DNA of 64,000 nucleotides from Achaetomium macrosporum. Lineage: Eukaryota; Ascomycota; Sordariomycetes; Sordariales; Chaetomiaceae. The stretch covers positions 1 to 64,000 of the forward strand of contig MU860036.1 of assembly GCA_033296875.1 (NCBI GenBank). The letters are read 5' to 3'. A program made the position numbers and the translations under genes. Under the pieces are notes generated by a model that searched no databases, was not told the origin of the DNA, and was given only the letters and a program-made list of their open reading frames with translations. Positions 22,398-34,008 of this stretch are shown here, piece by piece. The first letter of the stretch is position 1; every line of letters starts with the position of its first letter.

Positions 22398-23933
22398 CTA
22401 ATACTTGGGGTTAATCCACACCAAGATCTCGTGGTATCCCTTCGCAACCGAGCCCCATATTGCCGAGATGATTACTCCAAGCTGCCGCGGCACATATTTA
22501 GCCACGCACCACAGTGCCTCCATCAGAAACACGACCAGCTTCGCAGTCAACCCAAACAGGGCGATAATGACTCCAGCCGCAACGGCGCCGGCAGACACTA
22601 TGCCTTTCCATAAGGCGCGGGGCAGCCCAAAGCAGACAGCCTCGTAGACGTCGCAGACCCCGTTCCAGACGTCCTGGAGCTTGATACTCTTGAAGAAGTC
22701 GAGCACAGCCGCGACAGCCGTATGCAGCGCCACTACAATGCGTAAAAACACATGACCGGCCGCCTTTCCAACCCTCTTCAGGCTTTCCCAGATCCACACG
22801 CAGACTTGCTTCATGGCCACCGGGATGCGAATGATGACAGTCCACAACCACCTTAGCAACCTCTTCATTACTCCCGGGATCTCCTTCACCACGCCCCACA
22901 CGCCCCTGGGCACCATCTTGGCCCCCTTCCAGACCGCCTTGCCAGCTCTCTTCACCCGCCCAGGAAACTCCCTCACCTGCCTCTTACACCAGGGCCCAAG
23001 CCGATGCTTATTCACCCAGCACCACTTCCCTGCCTTCCCCAACGGCCTCACCACCGCGTGCTTGGGTATATCCCACAGGAAGAACCGGGGTACATGGTAC
23101 AGCAGCACCTTGAAAAACACGTAGATGCCCCGCGCCGCCCTCCTCGCCCTCGCCATCGCAACCGCGTGATGTGCCTTCCACCTGCGCCACGCACCCCCTC
23201 TCCGCGCAGGCAGATACTCGACCACATCCCTATGCCCCGCCTCCGCAGCCAACCGCAGTGCCAGCTGCCCGTCGTCGGGCGCGATCGCCGCGTCGTCCGC
23301 CCCAAAGTCCTCCCGCAACAGCCGCACCAGCGCCAGGTTGCCCCGCGACGCAGCGACCATCAACGCCGTCCTCTGCCTCTTCTCCATGTTTGCACTGGTG
23401 GTGGTGGTGATGGAGGTGGTCCACCCCCACCCGTCAACGCGCGCCCCCAGCCCGATGAGGGTGCACACCATGGCGCCATCGCCCGCCTCGACGGCCGCGA
23501 TCAGCGGCGTGCGCCCGGCGGGGGAATCGGGCACATCGGGCGAGACGAGGCCGCGCTGCACGAAGAGGGTGACGGCCTCGATGTTTCGGGAGGAGATTCC
23601 GTGGAAAAAGGAGGCGATGATTTGTTGCTGGGTTCTGTAGAGGGTCTTTTTTTCAGACTCTGTCAAGGTCGGGTCCGATGCGAGCGGGTTGGTGGTGGTT
23701 GGGACCGTCGAGTTCCACGTGGGCTGCAGAGGGGCTGGGTAGCTTGTTAGGGGCAGTTGGAGGCGCATGGACAGAGAGGGAAGGGCGTCGAGGAGGGTGG
23801 TGAGAGGGGTGGTGTCGGCTTGGGTGTAGGCTGGCACCGGATCTTCGCCTAACTCGTTGGGCGGGTTGTCGAGGGTGAGGATCGGGAAAGCGTCTGATTC
23901 TGAAGTCGCTGTGGAGTGTGATTGCGCCGCCAT
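22398..23933 (-). CDS. Ankyrin-repeat protein with a basic, helical, membrane-like C-terminus
   Basis: Single-exon gene of 511 residues. The first 110 residues are Pro/Thr rich. Ankyrin-type repeats occupy about residues 115-250, for example AGRTPLIAAVEAGDGAMVCTL, QRTALMVAASRGNLALVRLL and LALRLAAEAGHRDVVEYL. From about residue 255 the protein is very different: repeated Trp/Lys/Arg/Val-rich helices (KRLLRWLWTVIIRIPVAMKQ) and at least one strongly hydrophobic segment near residues 440-470 (AGAVAAGVIIALFGLTAKL). This suggests a membrane-bound or membrane-associated region joined to a protein-binding ankyrin module. No family name can be given. Confidence 0.82.
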   Translation of the reverse strand: MAAQSHSTATSESDAFPILTLDNPPNELGEDPVPAYTQADTTPLTTLLDALPSLSMRLQLPLTSYPAPLQPTWNSTVPTTTNPLASDPTLTESEKKTLYRTQQQIIASFFHGISSRNIEAVTLFVQRGLVSPDVPDSPAGRTPLIAAVEAGDGAMVCTLIGLGARVDGWGWTTSITTTTSANMEKRQRTALMVAASRGNLALVRLLREDFGADDAAIAPDDGQLALRLAAEAGHRDVVEYLPARRGGAWRRWKAHHAVAMARARRAARGIYVFFKVLLYHVPRFFLWDIPKHAVVRPLGKAGKWCWVNKHRLGPWCKRQVREFPGRVKRAGKAVWKGAKMVPRGVWGVVKEIPGVMKRLLRWLWTVIIRIPVAMKQVCVWIWESLKRVGKAAGHVFLRIVVALHTAVAAVLDFFKSIKLQDVWNGVCDVYEAVCFGLPRALWKGIVSAGAVAAGVIIALFGLTAKLVVFLMEALWCVAKYVPRQLGVIISAIWGSVAKGYHEILVWINPKY

Positions 23934-24657
23934 TTCGTGGGAGGATTGATTTGTTGAAGGGATTTTGATTAAACTAACTAGTACTCAGTAGGGCGTCGGA
24001 AAGGGTTGGTTGACGTGCTTTGATATTTGACGTGCGATTCATGTGATCCCATACTAGGAGCAGCTCCCGGGCCTTTTATCGTGAACACTTTTTGGTCCTC
24101 ATCACTGGCGGCGTTCCCAACTGAGTGGAACAGGAGGCCGCAAGCTGCCTTGGCGCCAACGGCCCAACGGGCTGGTAAAAGGGGAGATCCAAGCTAGCTC
24201 TTTCAGGACCCAAGCTTAGCTTAGTGGGCACAAACCGACCAGTGACTCTAATTTCATACCAGGTAGCTAGTGAGCCTTGTAAGATTCTGCCGGTGGTGGC
24301 TGAGCATGCCCGAGCCTTTACTCTGCCACCACAATATTTGACCAGGGACAACACTGTTTCGACACAGAAGAACTCTGTTCCCGAGATGGAAGGGAGAGAT
24401 ACCGAGGCGGTGGTCTAGACTCAACCCATCCTCCCTGCGATAGACTAGACACCACAGAATTAGAAATGTGAATTCGACGTCGATAATCACATTAGCGAGC
24501 AAATTATTGCAGTCGTCTTCCTTGCTTATCTGACGTTATTATGTCTTCGAAATCAATTTGAAAACAGATCGTATCCGTATTTGGAGCTCAAAAATACCTT
24601 ATGTTGGTTGCTAGCAAGCTTATGGCTCATTTCTTTCGCAGAATGAAGGACTTTTGT
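23934..24657. other. Upstream region of the ankyrin gene
   Basis: Promoter side of the ankyrin gene; no other feature could be supported. Confidence 0.4.
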
Positions 24658-24837
24658 CGTATGTGAGTGGATGGATGGATGGATGGAATTTATTTCGCCC
24701 AGAGGCAGAGCCTAAAGGGCCTTGGCACGCTAATTACATACGATTCGTCCGCTTCTCCCATGATCTCGCACAAGCCCCTTGAGTTGCTCTTTGTGCAAAG
24801 CTTCCCCATACCTCTTGCCTCTTGCCGTATGTGAGTG
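24658..24837 (-). mobile_element. 5'-truncated LINE 3' end with 12-bp target-site duplication (copy 2)
   Basis: A 156-bp minus-strand insert (24670-24825) is flanked by perfect 12-bp direct repeats CGTATGTGAGTG at 24658-24669 and 24826-24837. Read on the minus strand it contains the end of a protein frame (about 30 codons, ending GRSGRIVCN then TAG), the 3' UTR GCGTGCCAAGGCCC...GGGCGAAATAAAT and a (CCAT)n tail. The 3' UTR is shared with the insert at 9558-9661, while the coding end differs enough to suggest a different subfamily or age. The structure is diagnostic of LINE-type insertion. Confidence 0.85.
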
Positions 24838-25444
24838 TTTTTGCATTCTCACGAGACGCCTGTCCAACTCCATGTGGGTACTCTTGTTGAACTTACAGGC
24901 GGTCAGGAGAGGCAATTCAGGGATATCATTTGACTGGTAAACAGGGATATCAGGGACGGCGCGATGCGCGTCACAGTTTTGATCAGAACATCGAACATCT
25001 GCATCTTCAATCACTTGCCTCCTCTGCGCCTTCAATGTGACACCATGGATTCGTGGCTGTTGGACTTCCAACAACTCTACGGGTGTCTTCATTCTCCTCT
25101 TCGGTTATGTCCGCAGTTCTGCGTGAAGCATAAGAAGGACGTAACATAGATGATTGCGCTCTCTTACGCATATATCTCTCCCACAGACACCTCACTCCAT
25201 GGTCGACTGACAGCAACCCTCTCATTGCACCGATGAAAGTGCTGTCTTCAACACCCTCCATGACTTCATCCTCGGTGTAGCACAGCTCGAGTGAGTCAAG
25301 ATTGGAACATCGTGCGAACAGCTGTCTGTGTGGCTGAATCACTTGGGATGTGACTGCGACAATGTTATGGGCAGCAGCATCATGAGTTCTCATTTTCTCC
25401 ATTCCCTTCGACTAACAGGGTTCGACTGTTTCACGACCGCTTGT
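24838..25444. other. Intergenic region with orphan minus-strand open frames
   Basis: Two overlapping minus-strand open stretches (about 25402-25007 and 25092 downward) have no recognisable features. The LINE insert lies at their downstream end, so an older gene may have been interrupted here, but evidence is weak. Confidence 0.3.
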
Positions 25445-25851
25445 TCATTTATTCATACCGGGCATCTTCTCCTTCACCTTTTCCATCTTCTCTCCAATCG
25501 TGCTCTTGATGTTCTTTCCCGTCTCACCCACCTTATGGGTCGCGCTGGCTCCGCCGGTGCTGCTGCCACCCTCGAGACTGCCCTTCATTCTGTGCACATG
25601 CTCGGGCTTGTCCGTGGTCGTGTACATCGAGCCGGGTTCGTGGAGCTAGCAGATTGTCAATATCACATCATGCACACGAGGATGCCTTTTGATGAACATG
25701 ATGGACGTACATGCGCATCTTCTTCAGCCTTGTCGATCAGGTCGTGGCACTCCTCGGCGACTTCATCGGTGTAGCCCGACTCCTGCTTGGGGCCGATGTT
25801 GTGCGGGTGACTCATCTTCTTGGGCCCTTTCTGGGTGTGCGGTGCCTCCAT
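25445..25851 (-). CDS. Small hydrophilic protein, unknown function
   Basis: Two exons (25851-25711 and 25645-25445) around a 65-bp intron with a GTACGT donor, phase 0, give 113 residues. The product is strongly hydrophilic, rich in Lys, Glu, Gly, Ser and Thr and without cysteine or tryptophan: a charged first half (KQESGYTDEVAEECHDLIDK contains its only Cys) and a C-terminal half with Gly/Ser/Lys segments (SLEGGSSTGGASATHKVGET). The composition resembles small stress-type hydrophilins in general terms only. The splice model is convincing because both exons are open and join in frame at consensus sites. Confidence 0.7.
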
Positions 25852-26459
25852 GGTGCTTGGATATGAATCACGTATGCTGCCTATGACTTCTTGGTATGAG
25901 CTTCAGCGATTTCTTGGTTCACAAGAGACGATGGAATCCAGTAACGAATCCATGCATAGCCCCTTTCTTTTGTATTCGGCACCAGTGGTGGGATCCTTTG
26001 ATGCATTGCGTCAGTGTCGTCATTCTGATCGACGGGATTGGGGAGGCACCTGCTGCTGGAACCTTCACTGGCATGGTTTCCATGCTGTGAGCTGCACAGC
26101 ATCACCCAACCTGGTTTACCCCGCACCACTAGCAGACAAAGAGCGTCATGATACGGTGTATTGCAGTCACACGCTGTGAGACAATGTGGAAGGAAGCCTG
26201 GGCCTTCATGGGCTTAGTGGGACTCTCACCTGACATTGGCCGTGGAAGCTTTCACTCAGGAATTTCGGTGATTTCTTGTCACCTGTGGTGCAAGCGTGAT
26301 CAAGTGCCAAGTAATGCCATGGATCGGCAGTTTCAAAGGCCCTCCTCCTTTTGTTCAAAGCAGCGTAAGTGCGTGTCCTACTGCAAAGGATCATCGTTGC
26401 CCTGCAGAGTTCAGTGGACTAAGGTTCTATGGGGGCTTGCCTCTGACCCGCGAAGGCGA

Positions 26460-28200
26460 GGATCCTTCAGTGCTTCGGGAACACCAATTTCATCATCTCC
26501 AACCCACGGAGATCGCCCCCATGACTCGTCAAACGCTTTCAAGATGTTGGCGCACTGTTCTGGGTGTGGAAGATCGGGACGGAGCTGAGCAATCCATCTC
26601 TCCCTTCGTAGCGCCTCTAATTACAAGCCTCTCTTCGACGACCTTGGGCGATCTAAGACTGCCGGAGCGTCTCCCTCGAACCGTATTTCAACCTCATCCC
26701 AATCCTTGAGGTGCATCTCATTTTCCATGTCGTTACCGCTACTCGGGCAAGTATGGGGTTGAGACACTTCTCGTCCTGGACAGGAAGCGTCCTCCTCCTT
26801 CGAGGACCCGAACCCTTTTCTGGCCTTTCCGCCGTGCAGTACGGATGTGGATGTTTCCAGGCGTTCATCATCACTAACTGCTTGATGAGCTGCCTTTTGC
26901 CAGAGAGAGAGAGTTAGGATGGGATGCTCCCAACTTGATCTGAGCGCCGATGACATGTTCATATCGTTCTACTACATCATGAACAAAGTCTAATGGGATA
27001 ACAATATACACGCGCTCTGTCGTCACCCACACTGGATGGTCCTGACCTAGCATGTCATGCTTTGCTTGCCAACGCCACACCAAGTCTAGCATGCGGCAGA
27101 GTTGACCCTGATTGGCGTCCTCCAGTTGCCAACATACAGATGCTAGGACACATGCCTTCGGAACCGGTAGCTCGCGCCATCGGTCGTTCGGATCCGGTGT
27201 TGGGATCTTCGCTTTCCCCTCGGGCGAAGTGCCCTTCAATACAGTGGCTTGTGCGTTGGGGACACCGTCAATAGGTAAGACGGTTGATGTTGCTGATCCG
27301 ACCCAGGAGTTATCCCATGAGTTGAAAGGACGGAGATATCGGTGATACAGGCAGGATCTGTGTGACTCTCGAGTATGCCTTTCTCCGTAGGGCCTCATTC
27401 GTGTATCCTTTTGGTCAAGTACAGGTTCAAATTCAATGTCATCCAAAACTCGATGCACAAAAGACGAAACTCAGTTTCTCGTGACCCACCTGGTTTCGGC
27501 TTTGCGGTGCCGGACAGCTTCCGTTGCTTGTGAAGGACGTCGACGGCGCGCCTTTTGAGCCTCTAGAATGTTGCCGCTGTTACAGTATGCACGCTCCAGC
27601 TCAGACTTCGTGGCAAAGTCCCTCCAACGTTCCATAGTGGCTTACCTGTGTCGACAGCTTCAATCAAACATCGCCAGGTCCTGAGACTGTCAACAATAAT
27701 CTCGGTTGCCTCAAGAATCAGTAGATGCCCGTTGCCGAGTGTCGGCTTGCACATCAGAGCTCAGGTATCCATTATCTGTCGCCGAGGAATTCGCCGAGCC
27801 TCTCTCTCTTTTTTTCAATGTGTGCAACGCGGGATTACTTCTTGTCTTTGATAAGGAGATCGATCGTTGCACGTTGACGGACGGGTAGAGACTGTCGTTG
27901 AAGAGGACTCGGGCCGTTTTGCATAAACATTTGCAGTGATTCGATAGTCCTCTGTGCCCGGAACAAAGCTCCATGAAGCGCATAAGCAGCAGCAAGGTCA
28001 CATTTGCTTTCAAGCCCGGCATATCCCGTAGGAACGCGGAGGGATTGATACCGACAATCTGCTCGTGATTTGATAACGGCATCAATCACCATAACCAACA
28101 CAGTCTTCCCCAAGCAAAGGAATGGAGACACCGTTCCATTGAATGCCAAATCAATACTAGACTCTCTGCTTCGAGAGGGTTTGGACTCTACCCTGTGTTT
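26460..28200 (-). pseudogene. Decayed gene for a kinesin-light-chain-type TPR protein
   Basis: Several minus-strand fragments in different frames resemble consecutive TPR units of the kind found in large fungal STAND/NB-ARC-TPR proteins: LGNGHLLILEATEIIVDSLR (about 27745-27686), SELERAYCNSGNILEAQK (about 27605-27552) and DLVWRWQAKHDMLGQDHP followed by VERYEHVIGAQIKLGASHP (about 27090-26905). A further open stretch covers 28200-27835, and another near 26585-26415. Some junctions could be introns (for example GTGGGT after 27495), but the step from the first to the second TPR fragment needs a frameshift within a few bases and several stops interrupt. No NTPase domain is visible upstream. I call it a relic; an intron-rich living gene is not excluded. 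Confidence 0.45.
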
Positions 28201-28398
28201 GAGTATCTGAGATGCAGATCCATGGATATAGATAAATAGAAAACAATGCGATATATGGCAACCCGAACACTGGCTGGCTGTATCAATGAAATCATACAAC
28301 TCAAAATAGGAAATCTGCGCTGGGAAGCGCGTGATGTCTTCATCATACACCACGACGATGATGACGACGATAATGATAAAACACTGGTCCGTAGGAGT

Positions 28399-30328
28399 CT
28401 AAAAATGCAACGCCGGCCAGAGCATGGAGTAATCCTCCATTGGGCCCCTGAGTTCGGATTCGACCGTACTCGGGCGTCTCGGTTCCGTCTCCTCCTCGGC
28501 GCGCTGGGCAGCAACAACGTCGCCCGCCGTCCGCTTCGCAGGCACCGAACTATTCGTGTCCTCAATGCCGTGCTTGTCCTTCTTGTGCTTCTTCAGGTTG
28601 TCCAGTCGACTGAAGGTTTTGACACAGCCCGGCACGTCGCAAGCCAGCCGAACGCCCTTGTGCGTGTTCTTGTGTTTCCGGAGGTAGCCTTTTAGGTTCT
28701 CTCGGACGCCTCGGGGCTTCCACTGGCATTCGTCGCAGACAAGGTCTTCAAATGACGACTCGGGAGGAGCGTTTGCGGAGACTGTGACGGAGTGCTGCCC
28801 AATGTCCCCACGCGGAGATAAGGTGCCAATTCCACCTCTTTCTGGGGCTGGTGTTCCGAACACAGTTGTGATGCCGGTCTGCATTGATTCCTGGCTTAGG
28901 GCTCGAGATATGGAATGAGTTGGTGCTGCTTGCGTTTGGAAGTACGGTGATGCATCTCCGCAGGGAGATATTGGACTAGACACTCCACTGCTGACGCTCC
29001 TGCCCATCATTCCCGCGATAGGTGTTTGAATAGGAAAGCAGGGACCTGGCCCAGACGATGGCGGAGCAGCCCGAGGCGTTCCAACCTCTACCTTTGGACC
29101 CCACCACCTTTGACTCCCGTCTGCAGCCGTGTGGCTTAACTCCGTCGATGACAAGGGCGTCTGAGTCACGGGGAGCGGTTCATCTAACGACATGGCCGAG
29201 ATTGACGGCGGGTGGTCGGGAAGAGAGGTCAATCCTGAACCGAAGGGCGCCTGTGTAGAAAAGAGGAATTGCCCCGTCTCCGGTGTTTTCCTGGTGTCTT
29301 GGACCGATGCGGCCGAAGGCTGGTACGAACCTAAACCCATGTTAAACAGAGTGGTCTGCGAAGTGTTCTGCGAAAACTGCTCGGACGGGCTCTCGTCCGC
29401 CGTCGACGAGATGGCGACTGACGAGACCGTGGAAGGCAAGTCACTCGCATCGAACCCGGGCCAAAACATGCCGCTATTAACATCTGGAAGGCCATGTGGC
29501 AGCATGGGCTTCTCAAGATCCGAGAAACTGGGACCTTGCCCAGCCTGTTCAGCGGAGATGCCATGATGTTCCAAGCCTCTGCTTGTGAAAGTAGTGGTAG
29601 GTGTCCCTGAAGCAGCAGTGCCGGGTCTCGTGTCGGTTGCGTACGGGCCTTTAAAGTGCGGGTCAAGGATGGGATTCTGTTTGCGCGTTGGGTCTTTCTT
29701 CCTCAGCGCGAACGTCTCCTTCATCTTTGAACCAAAACTCTGTTTCCGCTGGATATGGCCTCCGTTCAAGGAGTGCGGAGACCTCCAGCCCATCCACTGT
29801 GCCCAGTCCTTCTCGTTCGTCGGGAAGCTATGCCAGGTATTGCACTTGTCGCAATCGAACTCGCCGCTAGCAAGCTCGGGACAAGACAAGAGGTGCTGGA
29901 TGACGTGCAGCGGCGCCATGAAGGTGCTACGGCACTTCGTCATAGGGCAAGCATAGCTCTGCTGGGCTTGTTCCCCAACGGGGAGCTCTTCGAGCAGTTC
30001 GCGGATAAACAAGAGGACCATGCGCGCCCTGGTACCGTCCCGAATGATCTTGTTCTCGTACCTGGCAGATATCGATCAGTAACTTGGTCTGTGAGACACA
30101 CTGGCGGGACCGACGCCGAGGGCCCTTGACTCGTTTGACTCACGGACATGGAACATAATGCCCTGTCAAGGCGGGTTGTGCGTGGACGGTGTGCGAGCCA
30201 TGGTTGTGACCGATGTGAATGGTCGCCGTGTATGGCCCTGCATGGTGCATTGCTCGACGTTGAGGGAAATCCGACATAGAAACAGGCCGCAGGCGCAACG
30301 TGATTAGTGGCTCGCGTGGTGCATCCAC
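28399..30328 (-). CDS. C2H2 zinc-finger transcription factor
   Basis: Two exons (30328-30144 and 30061-28399; 82-bp intron, phase 2) give 615 residues; an in-frame ATG at 30277 (MSDFPQRR) is an equally possible start. Splicing joins LTGHYVPCP to YENKIIRDGTRARMVLLF. An atypical N-terminal finger-like segment (ACPMTKCRSTF...HVIQHLLSC) is followed by a long Ser/Pro/Thr-rich middle. Near the C-terminus are two fingers: CDECQWKPRG...HKNTH and a canonical one, CDVPGCVKTFSRLDNLKKHKKDKH in spacing (C-x4-C-x12-H-x4-H). A basic region (PAKRTAGDVV) follows. Probably a nuclear DNA-binding regulator; targets unknown. Confidence 0.88.
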
Positions 30329-33300
30329 CGCATCGTGGAACCAAAACCAGGCCAGCGGGAGGAGGCCCGGCGAGGAAATACAGAGAGACGCCTCGGGCCT
30401 ATTTAGGGGTTGGGAGAACCACGGGGCTTCGAGTCGTACACAGCCCGCCGCAACACTCTATCCACTCAACACCCTTCTAGAGATGAAGGGGGCGCTCGCT
30501 TTCTCCACGGATCCCGCCGCCACGGCACGCACGTACGATCGTCGATGAGATGGGAGCGGCAGTTGTGTTGCACCGGGGCGTTCTTGACGGCGGACAAACC
30601 AGGTGAAAGCGTGGAGAGTGAAACTAGCCCCCCGGGGGGTGGGCTCGTCTTCAGAGTGTTGGGGCCAGCTTGGTCGGGGGCTGCTGCTCAGGCAAGGCAA
30701 CGGAATTGACGTCAATTCCTCTAGATTGCCATCTAATCACTTGATTGGATTTCGGCCGGCCTTGGCATGTCGAAACCGGGAGGTACGTAGCTGCTCGGGA
30801 ATCGGGATATGGCAGATGTGAGTGCCTCGAAGCGAGTGCAGAGCTGTAGAGGTGTGTGGTAAACGGGAACACCGGACGAAGGACGGGAGAAGGGCCAAAT
30901 GAGGGGAGAGCTGCAAAGAAGAATCCCCAGCTTGCTTCTCTGCTGCCGCAGGACGCCCAAGGAGTGCAGCTTTTGGCCTTGTTTGCAAAGTTTGACGAGG
31001 GATCTGTATTTACCTTAGGGCTGAGATTTCCTAGGAAGAGAGCTTCTACCTCTTCTCCTGGATACGCTCCGAGTCCCACGACGTGTCCAGTCTCTGCCTT
31101 TTCAAACTGAAAGGCGAGAGATCGCGGTCGCCGTCAAGTACCTCTAGGTGGTCACGATAGTTGCTTCACTTTATTCCAGTACCTTAGACGGCCAAATCTG
31201 AGTGGGCGGCTCCGCAATATAGGGCCGCTTGAATGCCGGCGCTCTGTGCGCGTCAAACAAAACTTGCGCAGCTGCGGGAAGATAACGCGGGGCTTTGATT
31301 GATGGATTTGACTGCCGTACAGGAAGGCGCGAGGGGTGGTGCCCGGCACAGAAATTAAAAATAGCCGGGAAGGCGCCTGCCGCTGCTGGGCAGAGGCGCA
31401 AACTCACCTCAGGCGGTTTGCTGTTCAGGTGAGTACTTTAATGGATAAAGCAAGCGACCGCCTCTCCAATATCAATTTCCACCGAACCTGTGCCATTGTG
31501 CCTTATCTTCCAGGTTAAGGTAAGGTAAGGTATCTGGCTTCTCTGCAGGGTCGTTCTACGTAATGGGTCCAGCGGAAGCTGTAACAGGCCTGCTAACGGC
31601 GGTCCAACCTACAGTATGTCATGGATGTGGTCCCGCCATCAAGGTGCTCGCATCCCAATTACAATATTACATGCAGACTGCTTCCGGCAGAAAGGGTATT
31701 CTGTTCGGTCGCGGAGCAGTTCAAGCAGGCGGGGCCTGCTACCTACATGCGGCCCGGGATTGGCACGGCTTAAGGTCGCCTGAGCCACGCCGTCGTCTGT
31801 CAGACCGAAATTCAACCTTCGTTTCGTAAACACACGATGAAGGAGGGTCTTCCGGATGATGGCATTGATCGAGCATCGGCCAGCTGGGACTGCGTGTCCC
31901 TGGTATGGTCGACAACTACCTTTCGGTCCAGAGGCACTCTGCGATGCACCCCAGCGGAACGTGGGGAGCGTGAGAAGAGTGGATGTCCCTCTTATCTCAT
32001 GTGTTGCGTCTTGTTGCTGCCAATTTTGGAAGCTGCAGACAGGCTAAAAGCCCGGAAGTTGAAAAGAGCAAAGGGGCTAATTTAGCCTGGTGGTGTCACT
32101 AACTTGTAACGGTCTCTAGACTCTTGGCAGCCGCTTTACCCAGACAAACGTCGAATCTCTGGCCCGTTCGGCCGGCAAGTCACCGATTTCGGTGCCGCGA
32201 TCCGGGCCAGTCTTTAAGACTCCGGAATGATCGATGTGGAGATCACGCGTATTCGGGGGTGCTCCCGGCATTGACGGTTTGACCCCGGTTTCTGAACATG
32301 CCTAGGATGGACATTTAAGTTAGCGATCCAAGCAATCAGTGGCGCCGCTGCGGCCGGCCCAGGTGGCTCTTTTCTCGGCCGACTTCGCGGGAGAGAAGCC
32401 CGGTCAAACACAAGCAACAGTCAGCCTCAAACGGTAAGCCTCATGGGGGCAGCATCTAGCGTTCTCGCGCGTCAGAATCCGAACCGTGTGGCGTTTGTAC
32501 CAGGTCCCAGTAATCCGGTGGCGCTAATTGGCACACCGTAAGGTTGTATGATTTCGATTTTTCGAGGCCATGTTAGCACCAAGAGCGGGTTGACATGGCT
32601 GATGCAACTGCAAGCTCAAAGGTGAAGGCCAGAGCTGAATACCTAAGCAGGTATCGCCAAGCAGTCCCACGAAACGATAATGATGAATCGCTGTCTTTAC
32701 GAAACGCCACACTGCCAGGAGTAGAGAAAGTGTGCAATCAGACTTGTGACGGAATTCAAACTGCCACGTGAGATGAGGGTGTGAGGAAAGGGAAAGGTGA
32801 CTTTAGGACGTGAATCCATCCTGCGTAACTCCTCAAAAGAACACTAAGACTCAGGCCGCATATGTGGCTTGCAATACAAAGCAAGACATATGGGCGGCTC
32901 CTACTTTATCAAATTTGGTCTTGAAAAGTTACTCCATGAACTGAATGTTCAATACGCTGTAAGAGACTTGGTATATTTACAAGAACGGAGCTCTAAGGTG
33001 GATAGCCGATCAGCACCCATTCCAGTCTTGTCGCAATCAGTCTTGCCTCTAAACTCTCCTCCTGAGTCTCTGCTTTTATACTGTTCTAATATGTTGCCTT
33101 TGCTAATAAGCATGCTATGGGGAAGATTAAGAGAGTTTGGAAGTATGACTTGGAGTAGATATTTGCGACTTACTGCAGTGAGGTATCCAAAGAGTGATTG
33201 TGTGTATGAACGAAAGCGTTAAAACATGGTTCTGTGAAAAGGGTCTAGGCACTCAGGATGGATTGTCATTATCGTGCGTGATGCTGAGCTGCGGCGAGCT

Positions 33301-33648
33301 GCGACTGTCACTCGGCTAGGGCGATCCTAGTATCACTATCACTGCTACTACAAAACCTCGAAGACCCACACCTTGCAGGGAGGGTGGGGTCATACAGCAG
33401 AGCTTTTGGCAAGTCTGTTAGGTTGATAACAGTCTTGCCACTGGAACAGTATTGCTTATTTCCCCGATAACATACAGCACATTATAACAAGTAGAACAGA
33501 CAGAGAGCCCTCTACCATAGTATTGACCGAACGGACTTAATTTTAACTAAATAACCTATTCAATTAACACTCTATTATGCCCTCTTAAGTCTGTTAGAGT
33601 TCCCTATACGGATCCGTAGAGAGGGAAAAAGATGACCTAGGTTAGAGT
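30329..33648. other. Gene-poor tract, left part
   Basis: Includes the promoter side of the C2H2 gene. No open frame here has recognisable protein features. AAGGTAAGGTAAGGTA words occur at about 31514-31532. Confidence 0.4.
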
Positions 33649-33844
33649 TAACGTGATCCACCATTGAGCCGCGCACTTTTCCACCGCAACACACCACAAT
33701 GCAAGGACATGCCAGAGGCTGGAGAAATAGATAGTTCAAGCGATTCTGAGTAGTTTCAATTAGTTTTATTGGTTTTGGTAGATTTCTGGCGGTTTGGAAT
33801 GATGATGTCTAGGAAGGTGTGCGGGTCAATGGTGGATCACGTTA
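33649..33844. mobile_element. MITE-like element with 17-bp perfect terminal inverted repeats and TA target
   Basis: Left end ACGTGATCCACCATTGA (33651-33667) and right end TCAATGGTGGATCACGT (33826-33842) are exact reverse complements; weaker pairing extends some 15 bases inward. Both ends are bordered by TA (33649-33650 and 33843-33844). The internal 158 bp have no coding capacity. A short non-coding element with TA duplication is typical of MITEs moved by Tc1/mariner transposases; the family assignment is inference. Confidence 0.75.
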
Positions 33845-33914
33845 TCTAAGGGGTAATATAAAAAGTCAAGTTCCTCGCTCTCTTTCCTTCCTCTCAGTTG
33901 ACTATTACTCAATT

Positions 33915-34008
33915 AAAAGAAAGTAGGAAAGCGAGAATTCGAACTGGGGACCTTGGGACTATGAGATTTATAAGTCTACGATATTTATAATTACACTACG
34001 AGAGAAAG
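33915..34008 (-). ncRNA. tRNA-like relic (possible SINE or decayed tRNA)
   Basis: On the minus strand a box-A-like segment (TAGTGTAATTATAAAT) is followed some 45 bases later by a good box-B match (AGTTCGAATTC). The spacing suits a Pol III promoter, but acceptor and anticodon stems do not pair well. It sits in an AT-rich tract beside the MITE-like element. Confidence 0.35.

Noticed and set aside
23004..23750. 248-codon plus-strand open frame
   Set aside because: Antisense to the ankyrin gene; Arg/Pro/His-rich composition typical of shadow frames in GC-rich DNA.
31563..32085. Short open frames in the gene-poor tract
   Set aside because: Below 90 codons, no features, composition like non-coding DNA.
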